Shown here one piece after another: positions 23,786 to 35,715 of a DNA stretch of 64,000 nucleotides. This stretch comes from Hyaloscypha bicolor E. Its lineage: Eukaryota; Ascomycota; Leotiomycetes; Helotiales; Hyaloscyphaceae. How positions within the stretch are numbered: the first letter of the stretch is position 1; each line of letters starts with the position of its first letter. The notes below the pieces were generated by a model, which did not search any database, had not been told where the DNA came from, and saw nothing but the letters and a program-made list of their open reading frames with translations. Made by a program: the position numbers and the translations under genes. The stretch covers positions 133,067 through 197,066 of the forward strand of contig NW_020194551.1 in the NCBI RefSeq assembly GCF_002865645.1. Direction: 5' to 3'.

Positions 23786-25070
23786 CGGGATCAATTCGGA
23801 ATTTCCAAATGGCCATGGGAACATACGAGTCGTCGGATTGCAGCTATGAGTGGGTTTCCCGGATAGACACCAGATGCTCTTTTGATTCAAATACTCACCC
23901 ACAAATTATCGGTTTTCCTTTCACTGGCTCTCCATGATGCCTATTGTGCCAGGATTCTCACATCATATCAAGATATCTTGCCGATCAGGGGAAAAGCGAT
24001 CCATTGCAAACTCTGGATCAGGCACTTTCTCGACCATTGGATCTGTTCGTCTCTTTCCCTGTCCTGGCTGAGTTCGACGGAATCAATTGCTCCAGCCTTC
24101 TCTGGATATCTCTGGGCATTGCCAGTCAGTCTCCAGATATTCTAAAGAGATCGGCCTCCTACTTCCGGAATTTAGGTCTGCGAGCTTTTGTTGGCTCCTC
24201 ATGCTGTGTCGGCATACAAATTTTCTTCCATCTGGCAACTGTCCGCATAGCACTGCTCCCGCCCCGAATCAGTCCTATATAAACTCTGCTCCCACGAAGC
24301 ACGGAAATGTCTTCCGGCATCATGGCTATCTGCTTTTCTCCCGACGCTCTACCTCTAACTTTCTTGAGCTTTGGTCCTAAACTTTGGAACATCAACATTT
24401 TCTCAATTTCGGCAAAGGAAGAATCTAAATCGGCGGGCGTCGACTTATCCAAGATGGCGGCCTGGTAGTGGGCTGAGATATGGGTCTTGCTAATTGGAAA
24501 ATGATGATTCTGTGACGCGCTGGGGTTGTCCCTGATGAATGTTGAGGTGACCGGAAGAGAATTGGTTTGGCGGAATGGAACGGTGTTAAGGAATACGTCG
24601 ATAGATTACAGGAGACTACTCAGCCCCTGTGCGATCCCCCTGCCTGGCTTGTGAGATGAAGGGGTTTATAGTTGTGAATGAAGGTTCTTGGGTCTCTCTC
24701 TGTTGATGTCCGGTTAAGCGAGGCAATTGCCCCTGAACTGCAGAAACCTCGAAATGTTCCAACGCACATGGTTCATCAACAGAAAGAGTTCATGTTGTGC
24801 AACTAGGCCTTTAGGTAGAGCCTTATAATGACTTTGTCGAATTCCCAAATCTTGAGACAATAGAAACTCGCAAAATAACCACGTGACCAACCCCTGTTCC
24901 AAGAGGTCTGTGCCTTGCAGAAATCCCAGCCTCGTGCTTTCCGCAACACCCCTCTGTTTCAAGCACGGCGAGCGTGAGCTGCTTAACCACTAACCAAGCT
25001 CAAAAGGTTAGCCCTCTCTTTCCACCTCCTTTCCTTTCCTTTCCTCCTTCATCTCATCATACGATCCAAA
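23786..25070. other. Intergenic, no gene seen
   Basis: ORFs on both strands are short and motif-free. The last 60 bases before 25071 are a CT-rich leader (TTTCCTTTCC repeats) of the next gene. Confidence 0.5.
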
Positions 25071-25861
25071 ATGTTCGCCAAACTCACCACAAAGATAGCG
25101 CTCCGCAAAGCGGGCATTCCCTCAAATGCCCTCTCCATGCCCTCGTTCGAGGGCTCGAAAGATCCCAATGCGACCTCACCATTTGCGAACGTGTCGAACC
25201 CATTCGCAAACCTCACAGTCCCGAACGCGCTGAAATCGTGGGCCACTCCTCCACCGCCGCCGATCGAGATAGCTCCTGCACCCGAGCTCGGTACGAGAGC
25301 GCCGGAGAGCAATAAGCTTCGGCTGCCGGCTCTGGATGGAAGACCGAGTGTTGTGGTATTCCTGAGGCATTGCGGATGTCCTTGTACGCCTTGCTGAAAA
25401 AACTCGTAAATGGAAGAAGGGAAGCAGGCTAACGAAAGTTCTCAGTTGCAGAGAAAACCTTCCTCGAGCTCCGCCGCCTGGCAAACAAATTCCCGCGCCT
25501 GAACTTCATCGCCGTCTCGCACAGCTCGCAGAAAGCAACCGAGAAATGGCTCTCTCAGATCGGCGGGAAGTGGGCGGTTACCGTCGTCGTGGATGAGGAG
25601 AGAGAGGTGTATGCTAGCTGGGGCTTGGGCGTTAGCACAACGTATCACTTGCTGAATCCCTGGACGCAGATCGCTGCGAGGAAGCTGGGGAGGGAGGAGG
25701 GGTTGTGGGGCAGAGAGGTCGATCCGAGTGGGAACCGGTGGCAGGTTGGAGGGACTTGGGCGACTGATGAGACGGGCTTGATTCGATGGGGTGCGGTGAG
25801 CAAGACGGCGGATGAGATTCCAGATCTGGTCCAGGCGTGCCATATTCTAGGCGCGTATTGA
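25071..25861 (+). CDS. AhpC/TSA-type thioredoxin-fold protein
   Basis: Exons 25071-25383 and 25446-25861 (62-bp intron, 242 aa). Residues 1-80 are a variable N-terminal extension, possibly targeting, with repeated PFAN motifs. The thioredoxin fold follows: strand PSVVVFLRH runs into the redox site C101-G-C103-P. Next come FAEKTFLELRRLANKF, a strand-turn FIAVSHSS, a WAVTVVVDEEREVYASWGLG segment and a C-terminal GLIRWG strand. This is the arrangement of the AhpC/TSA_2 (PRXL2/AAED1-like) group, proteins of probable peroxide or thiol redox function. Here the active site is C-x-C with no CxxC. The substrate is unknown. A CT-rich leader precedes the ATG. Confidence 0.85.
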
Positions 25862-26524
25862 GGGAGTGATGGCTGATCTTGACTGATTTGTGAGCCACCT
25901 TCTGCTTCCACCCCTTTCCTCCCGAATCAAGATCTGATGTAATAATAGAGTGAAGTGTAAGAATAACAAGTCGGCGGATGACGTTGATGGTTCTCTTGGG
26001 ATACTAGCATGTACCGAAAGAGGCTCGCGGAAGCATCAGGTGAACGATCTCTGCTAGTGCTAGCCGCACTCCATTCTAAAACATTTTCGTCTCCACGGAG
26101 CCCACTTCCACGGATAATTCTATACTCGTTCCAGCCCGAAAAGTGGAAAGCACTTGCGGCATGATGCATCGGCACGGGCAAACTTTCATTACCCTGTCGG
26201 TCGGGAGCCAAGTGGTTCCTAAGATCCTGACTCTAGGCCATTTATTTTGCTTCGATGCTTCGCCGCCGCTTGTGAATGCCGGCGAGGCGTATCGAAGAGC
26301 CGTGCATCATCGTAAGCTGGTCGTCAAGACTGAGTATTTTCATCTTGAGGCCCGATTTTTCTTGAGCTCCTATCTGTGGTGCCCTAGCTCCTCCATATCT
26401 TCATTTACCTTCCCCATCGTTGATTTCTGGTCTGTTATGTTTGCGGTAACATCTTTCGAGCAGCTTACACTCCCCCCTGTCGTTTCTGATATGTGCTTTT
26501 CTACTTTATATTGAGTGCTTCTCA
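25862..26524. other. Intergenic, no gene seen
   Basis: This is the 3' flank of the AhpC/TSA gene followed by sequence without a supported ORF. Confidence 0.5.
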
Positions 26525-26963
26525 ATGGCAGACGAGCAACCTGCAATGGAAAGCATTGCAGAAGGAGGTAACGGAGGGAATCCCAACCATAACACTAGCG
26601 GCAGCTCCCAGTCCGACTCGGCGAAACACGAGCATGCAACGTGAAGAAAGGGATTCTACTCCAGCCTCCGGACGAGGAGTGGAAGCAGATGCTCCTGCGG
26701 TGCCATCTCTCCAAAGAGCTGTAACATTGCCAATTCGAAGGCATGGAATGGAACGGGAGGAAAACGAACCCGGAACATGTCGACGAGGGCGGACGATCTC
26801 ATCGAACCCTCGAAATCTCGATGTGCATCCGCTGTCGCCTCGATCGCAGATGTTTGGGAGGAAACCATCTATAAATAGAGGGGAAAACAATAGGGAAGGA
26901 AGTCTTGGCCCAATACCGGATATGGTTATGATTTTGCGTGAGCGTTTTGGAGCGTACAGATAG
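26525..26963 (+). CDS. Doubtful disordered ORF
   Basis: An ATG at 26525 opens a short acidic frame (MADEQPAMESIAEGG). A second, longer frame downstream encodes an Arg/Pro/Ser-rich disordered segment ending FGAYR at 26963. Only a 31-bp intron (26570-26600 region) would join them, shorter than any other intron in this window. So either the gene is frameshifted or the join is wrong. No domain is visible. It is kept because both halves have similar biased, protein-like composition. Confidence 0.22.
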
Positions 26964-27203
26964 ATATGAATTCGTACGCTGTTGGAATAAGCATATGGGG
27001 GGGTTGAGCCTCGCTTAGCAGAAGAGGTTATTCCTTGCTTCATCGCGGGGTGATTACGTTTTGTCGTCCTGCACACCTCCCTGTTTCCACTCGTTTACAT
27101 CGACTCTGTATATAACTTTCCCAACATCTTGGCTCTTTGGTCCATCCTTCCTCAATCCCATTTCACAAAATCATCGGCGGATCTCCACTTCTCAATCACG
27201 ATT
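26964..27203. other. Short non-coding gap
   Basis: No supported feature was found between the doubtful ORF and the DUF3435 relic. Confidence 0.4.
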
Positions 27204-27590
27204 ATGAAGCGATGCGCACGGCAACTCGTCTGGCCCCCGCCATCACCCAACACCACGGTTCGACGTCGGATTGGCCTTTACGTACATGAGTTCTCTAACC
27301 CCGGCGCTCTAAAAGAGGTACCTAACGAGGTGATGGAGCGCCTCCTCGCAGCAGATCCAGACATTATAGACCTTGAGCGGCGATTTAACTCCTTATATAC
27401 CGAGATCAAGTGGGAGTACAAGTTCATTAAGCGGGCCCGGAAGGAGAAGCGAAAGGAGCACGAAGACCTTTGCAAGTAGCTCACGAATGCGAAGAAAAAC
27501 TTGAGATCCGAGATCGAAGACGCATACCGGAAGGATTACTTTTAGATCAAGAATCGAGTCTATATCCTTAAAGACTAGTATTGGTCAAGT
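27204..27590 (+). pseudogene. DUF3435 (fungal tyrosine-recombinase family) relic
   Basis: The plus frame encodes a stretch typical of the C-terminal half of DUF3435 proteins. It has a RIGLYVHEFSNPGALKEVP lead, then PNEVMERL.AADPDIIDLERRF, an EIKWEYKFIKRARK helix, and AKKNLRSEIEDAYRKDYF. The frame is cut by three TAG codons at 27477, 27543 and 27576. Each sits where a Gln codon would fit, as expected if CAG became TAG by RIP-like C-to-T change. DUF3435 proteins are tyrosine recombinases; one branch acts as captains of Starship giant transposons, but other branches exist. No recombinase catalytic domain is left here. The relic runs tail to tail into the end of the Clr5-ankyrin gene, whose stop is at 27575. 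Confidence 0.7.
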
Positions 27591-30500
27591 GCAGGCAAAG
27601 TTGCCACCCTTTTCTGTGACAGCTCCGCAATCGCGCCCCTACACGCCATGAACCCGTTCCCTTCTGCCAATTCCATCGCCCTTCGACACACCTCAATGTC
27701 AAACCAACCTTTGTTCACCTCCCAAAGAAAGAAAATCATCTGAACACGACCATTCTCTGCTGCTCCCTCGAGTGGCCCTCGACCATTGATAGGTGCTGGT
27801 GGAGCATGCAGATTTGCCCCGTAATCGAGCAATTTGGCGGCAATGATACGATTTCCTCGGATTGCTGCAAGTTGAAAAGCTGTCGCTCCACCACGCTCCG
27901 CTGGTCTGGCGTTGACGTCGGCTCCCACCTCGAGAAGCAGCGTTACAATTTCGAGGCTATCTACCTCCACCGCTTTTTGCAGGGGTGTTCTCTTCAATCC
28001 CAAATTAGCCTCAAGATTGACTCTTGCCCCGCTATCGATCAGGAGTCTAACCAAGTCCGTGCTTCCTGTGTCGATGGCTTCCAGGAGGGCTGTTTGCCTG
28101 ATGTTAGGTTTGGTATGAGTCACGTGCGTGACGGTGCTGTTGGGATCGCAGCCATAGTCAAGAAGTTTCCTTATCACTTCAAAGTCGGCGTGATGGCCCT
28201 TCCGACTGAGTTTGATTGCTAGTCCGAGCGGCGTTTCATCTTGAACATACAAGTCGCTGGAGAAGCTTTTCGCGTCGACGAGTCCAGTACCGAGAAGGAG
28301 TTTCACAGCTGCAAGTCCCGCCTGGCCACGTCGAATTGCAGCCTTCAGAGCGTCTGTTCCAAAGCCAGGTACAACGTGATGACTCTTTCGAGAGAATATA
28401 TGTTCGCAGAGTAACGGTAGCATTGCAGGATATTTGTCTACACATGTGGCGAAGACATATGGGTCAGAGGGATCTGCACCCCTTTCCACAAGTTTCTGAA
28501 CCAGTTCGGCATCGCCTCGACTCAATCCAATTTCAAGGCAACTTGTGAGAGCAGAAATGGAAGTTACTCCGCATCCGAGTAGAAACTCAAATCCTGCCAT
28601 ATCTCCCTCGTCCAGGACGGGACAAAGCCCTCTATACTTGAAAGTAGCACTAGGAAAAGCAGATAGAAGGTCCTGAATGATTACTCTATCTCCCCATTTG
28701 ACTGCTTCTCCGAGAATGGTACTTTCTACACCCTTATATCGGTAAAGCCGCCATTGGTATTGGTCGCTTACATCTGCACTCAGAATAGCGCTGACCATGC
28801 CGGAGTTTCTGCGCAACACAGCAGCAAACAGTGGATCTGGAGGAGATGGCATTGGATTGCTGGGTGAGTTAACATCGGCACCAGCTGCAAGTAATGCCCG
28901 GAAAATCTCCTCGTGGTCCTTTTGAACAGCGTACAACACCGCACTGCTCATATGGGAAGGTGTGGGGGAAGGACAACATTTGAGAAGTTTCCGAACGTAC
29001 ACGATATCGCCAATTCTGGATGCGGCGGTGATCGCAGGTTCGAATCGTCTCCCCTCACTTAGGAGCTCAAGAGCACCTTTACCCTCCATCTCGAGAGCAA
29101 GCTTTTCATTTCCGGCTTCAATTGCCTCCGCGTATGATGTTGTGGTAGTCCCAAAGGATTCTCGGCCTTGCGATTTCCACTCTTCGTCGTCGATGCTGTG
29201 TGCAGGAGCATTGATATCTGGTTTTAAAGTGAGGATAGCGTCGATTACCTCGCTTCTGCCGGATCTAATTGCACCGCTCAGGGCTCTGTGTGGAGTTTTC
29301 GAGTGGAGGAGAAGCAGTCTAACAAGTTCCAAGTGGCCGCGTTTTGCACCTTGTATTAAAGCCCAGTCAAGCTTTCCTTTGTAATCGGTCCTACATGTTT
29401 GGCATTTGATCCGCTCGCAAGCCATAATAATATTCTTGGTAGCCTGCGTAGCTTGCCAGTCATCGAGATGTACTGCGATAAGACTCAGAAACCCACCACG
29501 AATAAGCTCCGAGTGGTCAGAGTCGGATACACTGGAAACAAGAGCATAAGCGAGCCCAGGCCAGTTGTGGGCTTGCAAGGCTCGTCTGACGATATCAAGA
29601 TGCAGTTTGGCGCCAGCTCGCAGCAGTACTTTGCCGATTTCAATAACGTCGGGTGGAACTCTTACGTTCCAGCCAATGCTATTGATGAGTTTTCCAAGTA
29701 TGCCTCTATCTAAGGGGTTCAGATCGCATGTCTTCTTCACATCGGCTCCAGCGTCGAGGAATATTTGGACTATCCCAAGATCCTGGAGACTTGCAGCTCT
29801 CTCAACGGGGGTATACTTTCGGCCATTGACAATGCAAACAATGGAATTAATGTCAATGGAAGGAATGGCTAGCAAGCACTTGAGGGCGCCCATGTCTTTG
29901 GCTTCAATCGCTGCTCGAAAAAGATTTTCTGCCAATGCCTTCCCAATGTGACTGTGGCTTGCTTTCAATAGCAGATCGATATCCACGCATCTTCTTAAGT
30001 ATTTGAGCACGCTGTGGATAGGAATATCCTCGAGAGCGGCAAAGCCGTCGGCGGTTGAACACAACAAGATCGGAATGAGATTGGTTTGAAGCATCTCATC
30101 CTCCGTCATGAGACTCTCCCCGCTGTCGCAACCTCCTTGAAGAACTACGTTAGGCAGCAGGCTTCTGAGAAACGACCAAAGGTAGGTCGCATCTGATGAC
30201 CGTTCGTCTCTCTGGTTTGCGTCGTTTTCTGACATAGACGAGATGATATCTGCCTGGAAGAGTGTGACAGGGCTCTGAATAGCAGAGAAGCGGGTACTGT
30301 CGAAGTTGAGAGATCGGTTCATGGGATTGTTTCCTGAAGAGAGATTAGACATAAGATTGGAATCAGGAGTGGGTTAATTCTTAGGAAGAATATGTGAAAG
30401 ATCAAAGACCAGAATGAATTACGCACCTAGAAGGCCAAGATCTTTCATAAGCTGTTTAAACGGCAACGCTTCCAGATTGTCCCTCACACGGGTATAGAAT

Positions 30501-31449
30501 TCTGGAGGGACTGGTGAAAACAGTGGACTGGGAGACTTGGCCCAATTTGTCAAATCCCAGGAGGGCGACTCAAAGGCAATGTCAACAAACATCGGTGGCT
30601 CGTGCTGTGGGAGCTGCTGACTTATTACCATCGACGGGCTAAGCTGCGGAACGTCGAAGAGCATTGGCCAAGGTTCTTCCCCGATAACACGTTCGTTGAG
30701 ATCTTGAGAACCAGAGATGTGCGAGAGGTCTGAGGGTAGTGGGGTTCCCATACTGAAAACATCAACATTATCATACACTTGGCCATGTGGCCCTTGTTTA
30801 ACGCTGAGACCAGTCTTGGTAGTCGCGTTGCCGACAACTGAAGCGATTGGCGAAGCAAAACCATTGCGGGCTTGGTTCTGCGCGTGGTTCACAACGTTGT
30901 CGGGATTCGCATAAGGGGTCCAATTTCCATCAATCCCTCTAATCTCAATAGAAGAGTTCTGTAGGCCGGCCGAGCGTCCTTTATCTCACCATATCAGCTA
31001 CAATCCAGCACAGTCTATGGCTATGAAATCACCTTGCATCGTTCGATTCGGATTCTTGTGTTTCTCCTTGTTATATAGTCGTCTCGATTTCTGAATCCTA
31101 GCGGTGTCAACTGGTTCGCCCGAGATAAGTATCCTGGTGTCCTTGTGTTGGGATTTGAGTTTGTCGACAATTTCAAATGCATTTGCCCACTCATCCGGAG
31201 AGAGGTTCTTGCGAAATCCCCAGGCACGTAGCTGCGATTCGTATTGTGAAATGCTGAGATGAATGTTGTTAACTCGAACAGGTGAAAAGAGGCGGAGTTA
31301 TGTAAGTACCTTGCGTTGAAACCATACTTATCCTTCATGATAGCCATTACTTTTTTACGTGTGTTGGCTTTTTGGCGAGTGAGATCCAAGATAGTAGCTT
31401 TCCAAATTTCCCACTCGTTTGGAGGAATCCGTCGCGTTTGTGAATCCAT
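27575..31449 (-). CDS. Clr5-domain ankyrin-repeat protein
   Basis: Minus-strand exons 31449-31310, 31253-31033, 30978-30427 and 30333-27575 give 1,223 residues, all in frame. Introns are 56, 54 and 93 bp. Residues about 8-66 are a Clr5 domain: it opens with IPPNEWEIWKATILDL, a KYGFNAS turn, then YESQLRAWGFRKN; an intron splits it. A polar linker to about 305 has Pro/Ser-rich acidic patches. From about 430 to 1190 there are many ankyrin repeats, some well formed (GADVNARP, DYGANLHAPP), many diverged. Clr5-ankyrin proteins are a large fungal family of unknown biochemical role, thought to bind DNA or partner proteins. No frame damage is visible, in contrast to the relics at 11.5-12.1 kb. A DUF3435 relic abuts its 3' end. 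Confidence 0.88.
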
Positions 31450-33746
31450 GTTCGAAGAATTGAGGTAGTAGGTTTGTACAAAGACGTCGTGAGTACAGCC
31501 TTCGTCAGATGTCCTGTTTGGTGAATGATAAAATCGGCAGATAATTGACAGACCCAAGGAGAAAATCAGCAACAGCAGGACCTAGCCAACATTATTATAC
31601 AGTACGGGGGGGGCGCAGAGCCCACGAACCGTGACATGCCATTTCAGACAAGATGACCACTAATCTTCGAGATTGTGTCCCCAGGTTTTTGTCACCGACT
31701 TTTGTCGCGGGGTTCTGTCGTCAGGTTCTTGTCGTCAGGTTTTGTCGTCAGGTTTTGTCGTCAGGTTTTGTCGTCAGGTTTTGTCGTCAGGTTTTGTCAG
31801 GATATGTCAACTGTTCGGTCAGGCAGCAGGGCGTTTCCCAACCGAACCACATGTCCACGGGCCGTGTAACAAAATGCAGCATCGCGGTTGGCCATAAATT
31901 TGTGTGGCGTCTTGGATATTCACATGATGCAGATTCGTTATCAAGCGAAGGGCCTCGCTGGATGGTTCGTTATTTGGCTAAGCCTTGCCGTGCGCACCCA
32001 CGATGTATGGAAGTATATCTTGACCCATGAAGCAGAGCTCAGCTTGACTGGCTATCTCGATGTGCCCCTGACGGAATGGTTCAACTACTTTACCAATTCT
32101 TTCAACCCTCGCTGAACATAACCGCAAGCTTGCTTCTGCCTCAAGACGAAACTTGGCGAAAACTAAACAAGTTCGTTTGTACAATTTCGGATGGGTTACA
32201 AGCAATCCGTGCGAAATACAAAGCGGGCGATGAAAAGCCAGACTCAATGAACGACCGAACACTGCTCTTCTCTAAGGTTTCCTCTTCCCACCGCTCCAGT
32301 TTCGGAAACTCATTAGCGAACTTCTCTTCTCAGTATTCGAAAATTCGAATTAGAGTTGAGCGAGCCCTCCAGAACCACCACTTCGACATATGGCGTCTAC
32401 TGTGTCGCCTTCAAAATGTTTTCGCCCACTTAACAAGGCTTCGCGTCGAATCGTTAAAATATTTTTTAATTGAAAGTAACTTCCGCTACTCACGTGTCTC
32501 AAGATATCGATGATGGCATGACCATCGCCCCAGGAGTGGCTATCTTGACCCCAAGGATTGATATTGGTTCTCCCTTCTCCAAGTGCCAAGAAACCGACGG
32601 GGTTGCTGGGTTGAAGTCGACGTATCCAGACGGGCTTGGAACTATCACGACAATTGGCTTGCACTCACGGGAGTACCTTTCCAAGAAGAATCTTTCTAGG
32701 CTGAGCAAGGATCCGATCTTCACCGTCGAATATGTCAACTTTTCGTTCTCGAAAGTGTGAGTGCAGCACATTGACGTCTTGCGCCGATTGAATTGATGGC
32801 TCAGCAAGAATTAAGGGAAATCCGGTGTCATTGAGTGCTAAATATTTATTTTGGACATCGAATTAGTGGGATCGGATCAGAAACATTGTCGGGTCTTCCC
32901 ATCAGAGACAAGAACGATCTAAACCATCGATCACGTGCAGCTAGGCTCCATCAAAAGGGGGAGTCGCTGTCCACTGTCCATCCGACGACCTCCTATTGTC
33001 AAGGACACGCATTCAAACACAACGCACAAGCTGCGGGTTTTGCTCGGCATTGCAACGTCTGAAACAACGACATCTAAATGGGGCTCTTTTTTGTTTCGCC
33101 ACTATCGCCACTATCGCCTCCGGAAAACCCAAGGCTGACCCCTGTTTTGACTACGCTTCACGTTCCGTAGCCTTGCAGCAAAACTCCCATCCGCCACCTA
33201 CTTCCTAATTCAACAACGTCGCATGAGATATTTTCCAGGAATATATCTTGGAGATCTAGCATTGTCTGCCCGGATCGGCCCTTTTCAGCTAAAACCGTCA
33301 ACCTCCACCGGGTGACGCGCGGGAGCGGAATATCCACATCGTTTGGGAAGGTTGGGAAGGGACAACACTTCAATCCGGTAACACATCGTTGTGGAAGATA
33401 CGAGAGCCTTGCCTAAGACGGACTTACAACAAGCACACATCACAGGGCTTGCCTGTAAGCCCCAATTGTTCACGGGTGTCTAACCCGTCTCTTCTAGAGC
33501 CAGCCTCTCTGATCTACGACTCGACAGTCCCGCTTCGATTCGCAAGGCCCCTTCCGGCGAATTCTCAGTTTCGGGAACCCCAAACCTGTACCTTGACTGT
33601 AATTTTTTCTCGTCAGCCCTGTGCAGCTCAAACCTCAGTCTAAGAACAGGATCACTCATGCGAGAGTCTTCAGAGATACGATAACAGTATCCAACCTAAG
33701 TGGTTGCTCGATTTCATTGCCAATAGCCCGAAGCAAAGCCTTGGTA
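31450..33746. other. 2.3-kb stretch without genes
   Basis: Apart from the 13-bp minisatellite near 31.7 kb this holds only short ORFs with no domain. The left part should contain the promoter of the Clr5-ankyrin gene and the right part that of the membrane-protein gene at 33747. Confidence 0.45.
31683..31803. repeat. 13-bp minisatellite GTCGTCAGGTTTT
   Basis: Five to six almost perfect copies of a 13-bp unit (GTCGTCAGGTTTT) occupy about 31715-31800. Diverged copies (GTCACCGACTTTT, GTCGCGGGGTTCT) lie to the left. The unit length is not a multiple of 3, so the repeated VRFCRQ-like peptides in all three plus frames come from the repeat and do not indicate a gene. Confidence 0.9.
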
Positions 33747-35000
33747 ATGAGCGGCCATATAAAGATGGCGGCCGCAACGTTTTCCAAGATGTTGAACTTC
33801 CGGCCTTGGAAGACTCGACACAAATATACAGAACTGGAAATGAATGAGCACGATCCTACTGCGACTCGATCCTCATTCGATGAATCCCTAAGACGGATAG
33901 GGGCGTCACGTTTGTCGGAATGGCCAAACTTTCCATTCGAAGAAGAGTTGAAGAATCAACAAGATGACCAACGACTCAAAACATCCACAACACCGACGAC
34001 GAGGAGTAGATTCTCTCCATTTCGATCCCCAACACCACGAGGTTCCAGCTTCCTCAAACGACTAAAACGAATGTGGACATTGTTTCCCATTCGAGATATC
34101 AGCTGGATAGTGGCATTTAGCTTCACGATTGGTTCAGCTACTTTTGTCATCAATGGCTTCTTCTTGCTGCTCCCGTTGATTGATCCAGCGACTGACTTTG
34201 CAACCGAGACTCCTTACGCGACTCCAGCTTCAAGTGTGTTGGGCACACTGATATTTTTGATCGGTGGTTATGCAGGACTCTTGGAGGGGCTGAATCTAAC
34301 GGGAAAGGAGATGACAGTGGCGGATGGTCTGAATGTAGAGGCCACCGAGATCACAGAGATCGGGACGAAGCAGGACGACGAAAGGTCCTCCCAAGAATCG
34401 GCTTCCAAAAGCGACAAGGATTCAGCCCAGGGCGAGAGAACCGTGCAAGTACAAACATTTAGAGTATCTAGCTCTACCACGCAGTCAAACGACGATGCGA
34501 ATGAAGTCCACCCAACCTCCCTCGCGCCCCTGCTCGGAAGCCCCACCTTCATCTATCTTCCCACCATGCACCAACTCCTCACAACGTACGCACGCTCCCT
34601 ACCCTTCCATGCAGGTTGGGTTCAATTCGTCGGCACCATAATCTTCTCCATGGCAACAATCACATCTCTCCCCGGGATCCTTACCTCTTCGCCTTCATTG
34701 GTCCCCTTGCTGAATCTCCTGCCCGCCACTCTAGGAGGACTTCTCTTCATAATCGCCTCTGTCCTCCAAATTCTCAATGCGCAAGAGAAATGGTGGGTGC
34801 CGCAGCCACTGAAGGGAGACTGGCAAGTTGGGTTCTGGAACGCAACAGGAAGTCTGGGCTTCACTCTGGCTGGAGCATTGCCAGCTTTTGGGACTGAGAC
34901 GGCCACTTATTTCGGCACGCTGGCGGACTTTTGGGGAAGTTGGGCTTTCTTGTTTGGTAGCCTGGTGCAGTTTTATATCGTTATGGGGTATTATGCTTGA
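33747..35000 (+). CDS. Fungal multi-pass integral membrane protein
   Basis: Intronless, 417 residues from ATG 33747; the frame is open further left but only via a GTG. Residues 1-110 are cytosol-like, polar, with a basic cluster before the first span. Hydrophobic segments occur at about 118-142 (SWIVAFSFTIGSATFVINGF), 158-178, 280-303, 312-332, 350-375 and 385-410. A large acidic loop of about 90 residues lies in the middle (TKQDDERSSQ). Motifs PLKGDWQVGFWNATGS and FWGSWAFLFGSLVQFY mark the last spans. The pattern matches uncharacterised integral membrane proteins common in filamentous ascomycetes. No transporter signature is seen. Its stop lies only 56 bp from the stop of the convergent sugar transporter. 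Confidence 0.82.
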   Translation: MSGHIKMAAATFSKMLNFRPWKTRHKYTELEMNEHDPTATRSSFDESLRRIGASRLSEWPNFPFEEELKNQQDDQRLKTSTTPTTRSRFSPFRSPTPRGSSFLKRLKRMWTLFPIRDISWIVAFSFTIGSATFVINGFFLLLPLIDPATDFATETPYATPASSVLGTLIFLIGGYAGLLEGLNLTGKEMTVADGLNVEATEITEIGTKQDDERSSQESASKSDKDSAQGERTVQVQTFRVSSSTTQSNDDANEVHPTSLAPLLGSPTFIYLPTMHQLLTTYARSLPFHAGWVQFVGTIIFSMATITSLPGILTSSPSLVPLLNLLPATLGGLLFIIASVLQILNAQEKWWVPQPLKGDWQVGFWNATGSLGFTLAGALPAFGTETATYFGTLADFWGSWAFLFGSLVQFYIVMGYYA

Positions 35001-35715
35001 CAATCAAGAACAGCTAAAACCACAATCTTCCAGTCTCATCCAATGTGGATCGCAAGTCAGGTATAAACGCCCAAACTCCCTCTCCTTTCTCTCTGTCCAT
35101 GCTTCAATAGTAATGTCGTTTCACTCTCCTCTTCCATCTCCTCTTCTTCATCGATATCTTTTTTATCGTCGAACAAAGAATCCATTTCTCTTCCGAGAGG
35201 CACGTTCCGTGTCTCGGGAACGGAGAAGAATACGAAGAGTGTTGTTAGGAGACAGAAAAGAACGTAGATAAGGTAGGTGCCCCAACCGATAGTGGTGAGG
35301 AGTTGCGGTGTTATGTAGGCTATCACGATCTAGTTTCTTATTAGTGATCGTTGCTTTCATTTTCTCATATTGCGTACTGGGAATGAACATACCTGGAAAA
35401 GCCATTGCGTGCAAGTTGTCATCACGCAGCATTTAGCGTTGATGTGGAGTGGGAAGATCTGCTTGTGTCAGTCTTCCAAATTTGTAACAGAATGTGAATG
35501 ACGAACTTCACTGCACACATTCCACGATATCGGGCCCAATGACACAGAGAACGAGAAAGCGAAGATATACACCGTCAACACGGAAACCACACCACCGAGC
35601 GTGAGTTTCGCTTCCCCGAGCCAGTGTGGGCTCCGATAAATTATCGATCGGGATTATCGATTAGTAATCGTTATCGGCTAATCGATCGATAAACGATCGA
35701 TATCGATAATTATCG

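Noticed and set aside
27129..27590. Intact Starship captain
   Set aside because: Only a C-terminal-type segment with three stops remains; there is no catalytic recombinase region, terminal repeat or cargo boundary in view.
31653..32030. Plus-strand ORFs with repeated VRFCRQ peptides
   Set aside because: They arise from the 13-bp tandem repeat, which is open in three frames; no start context, domain or splice support.
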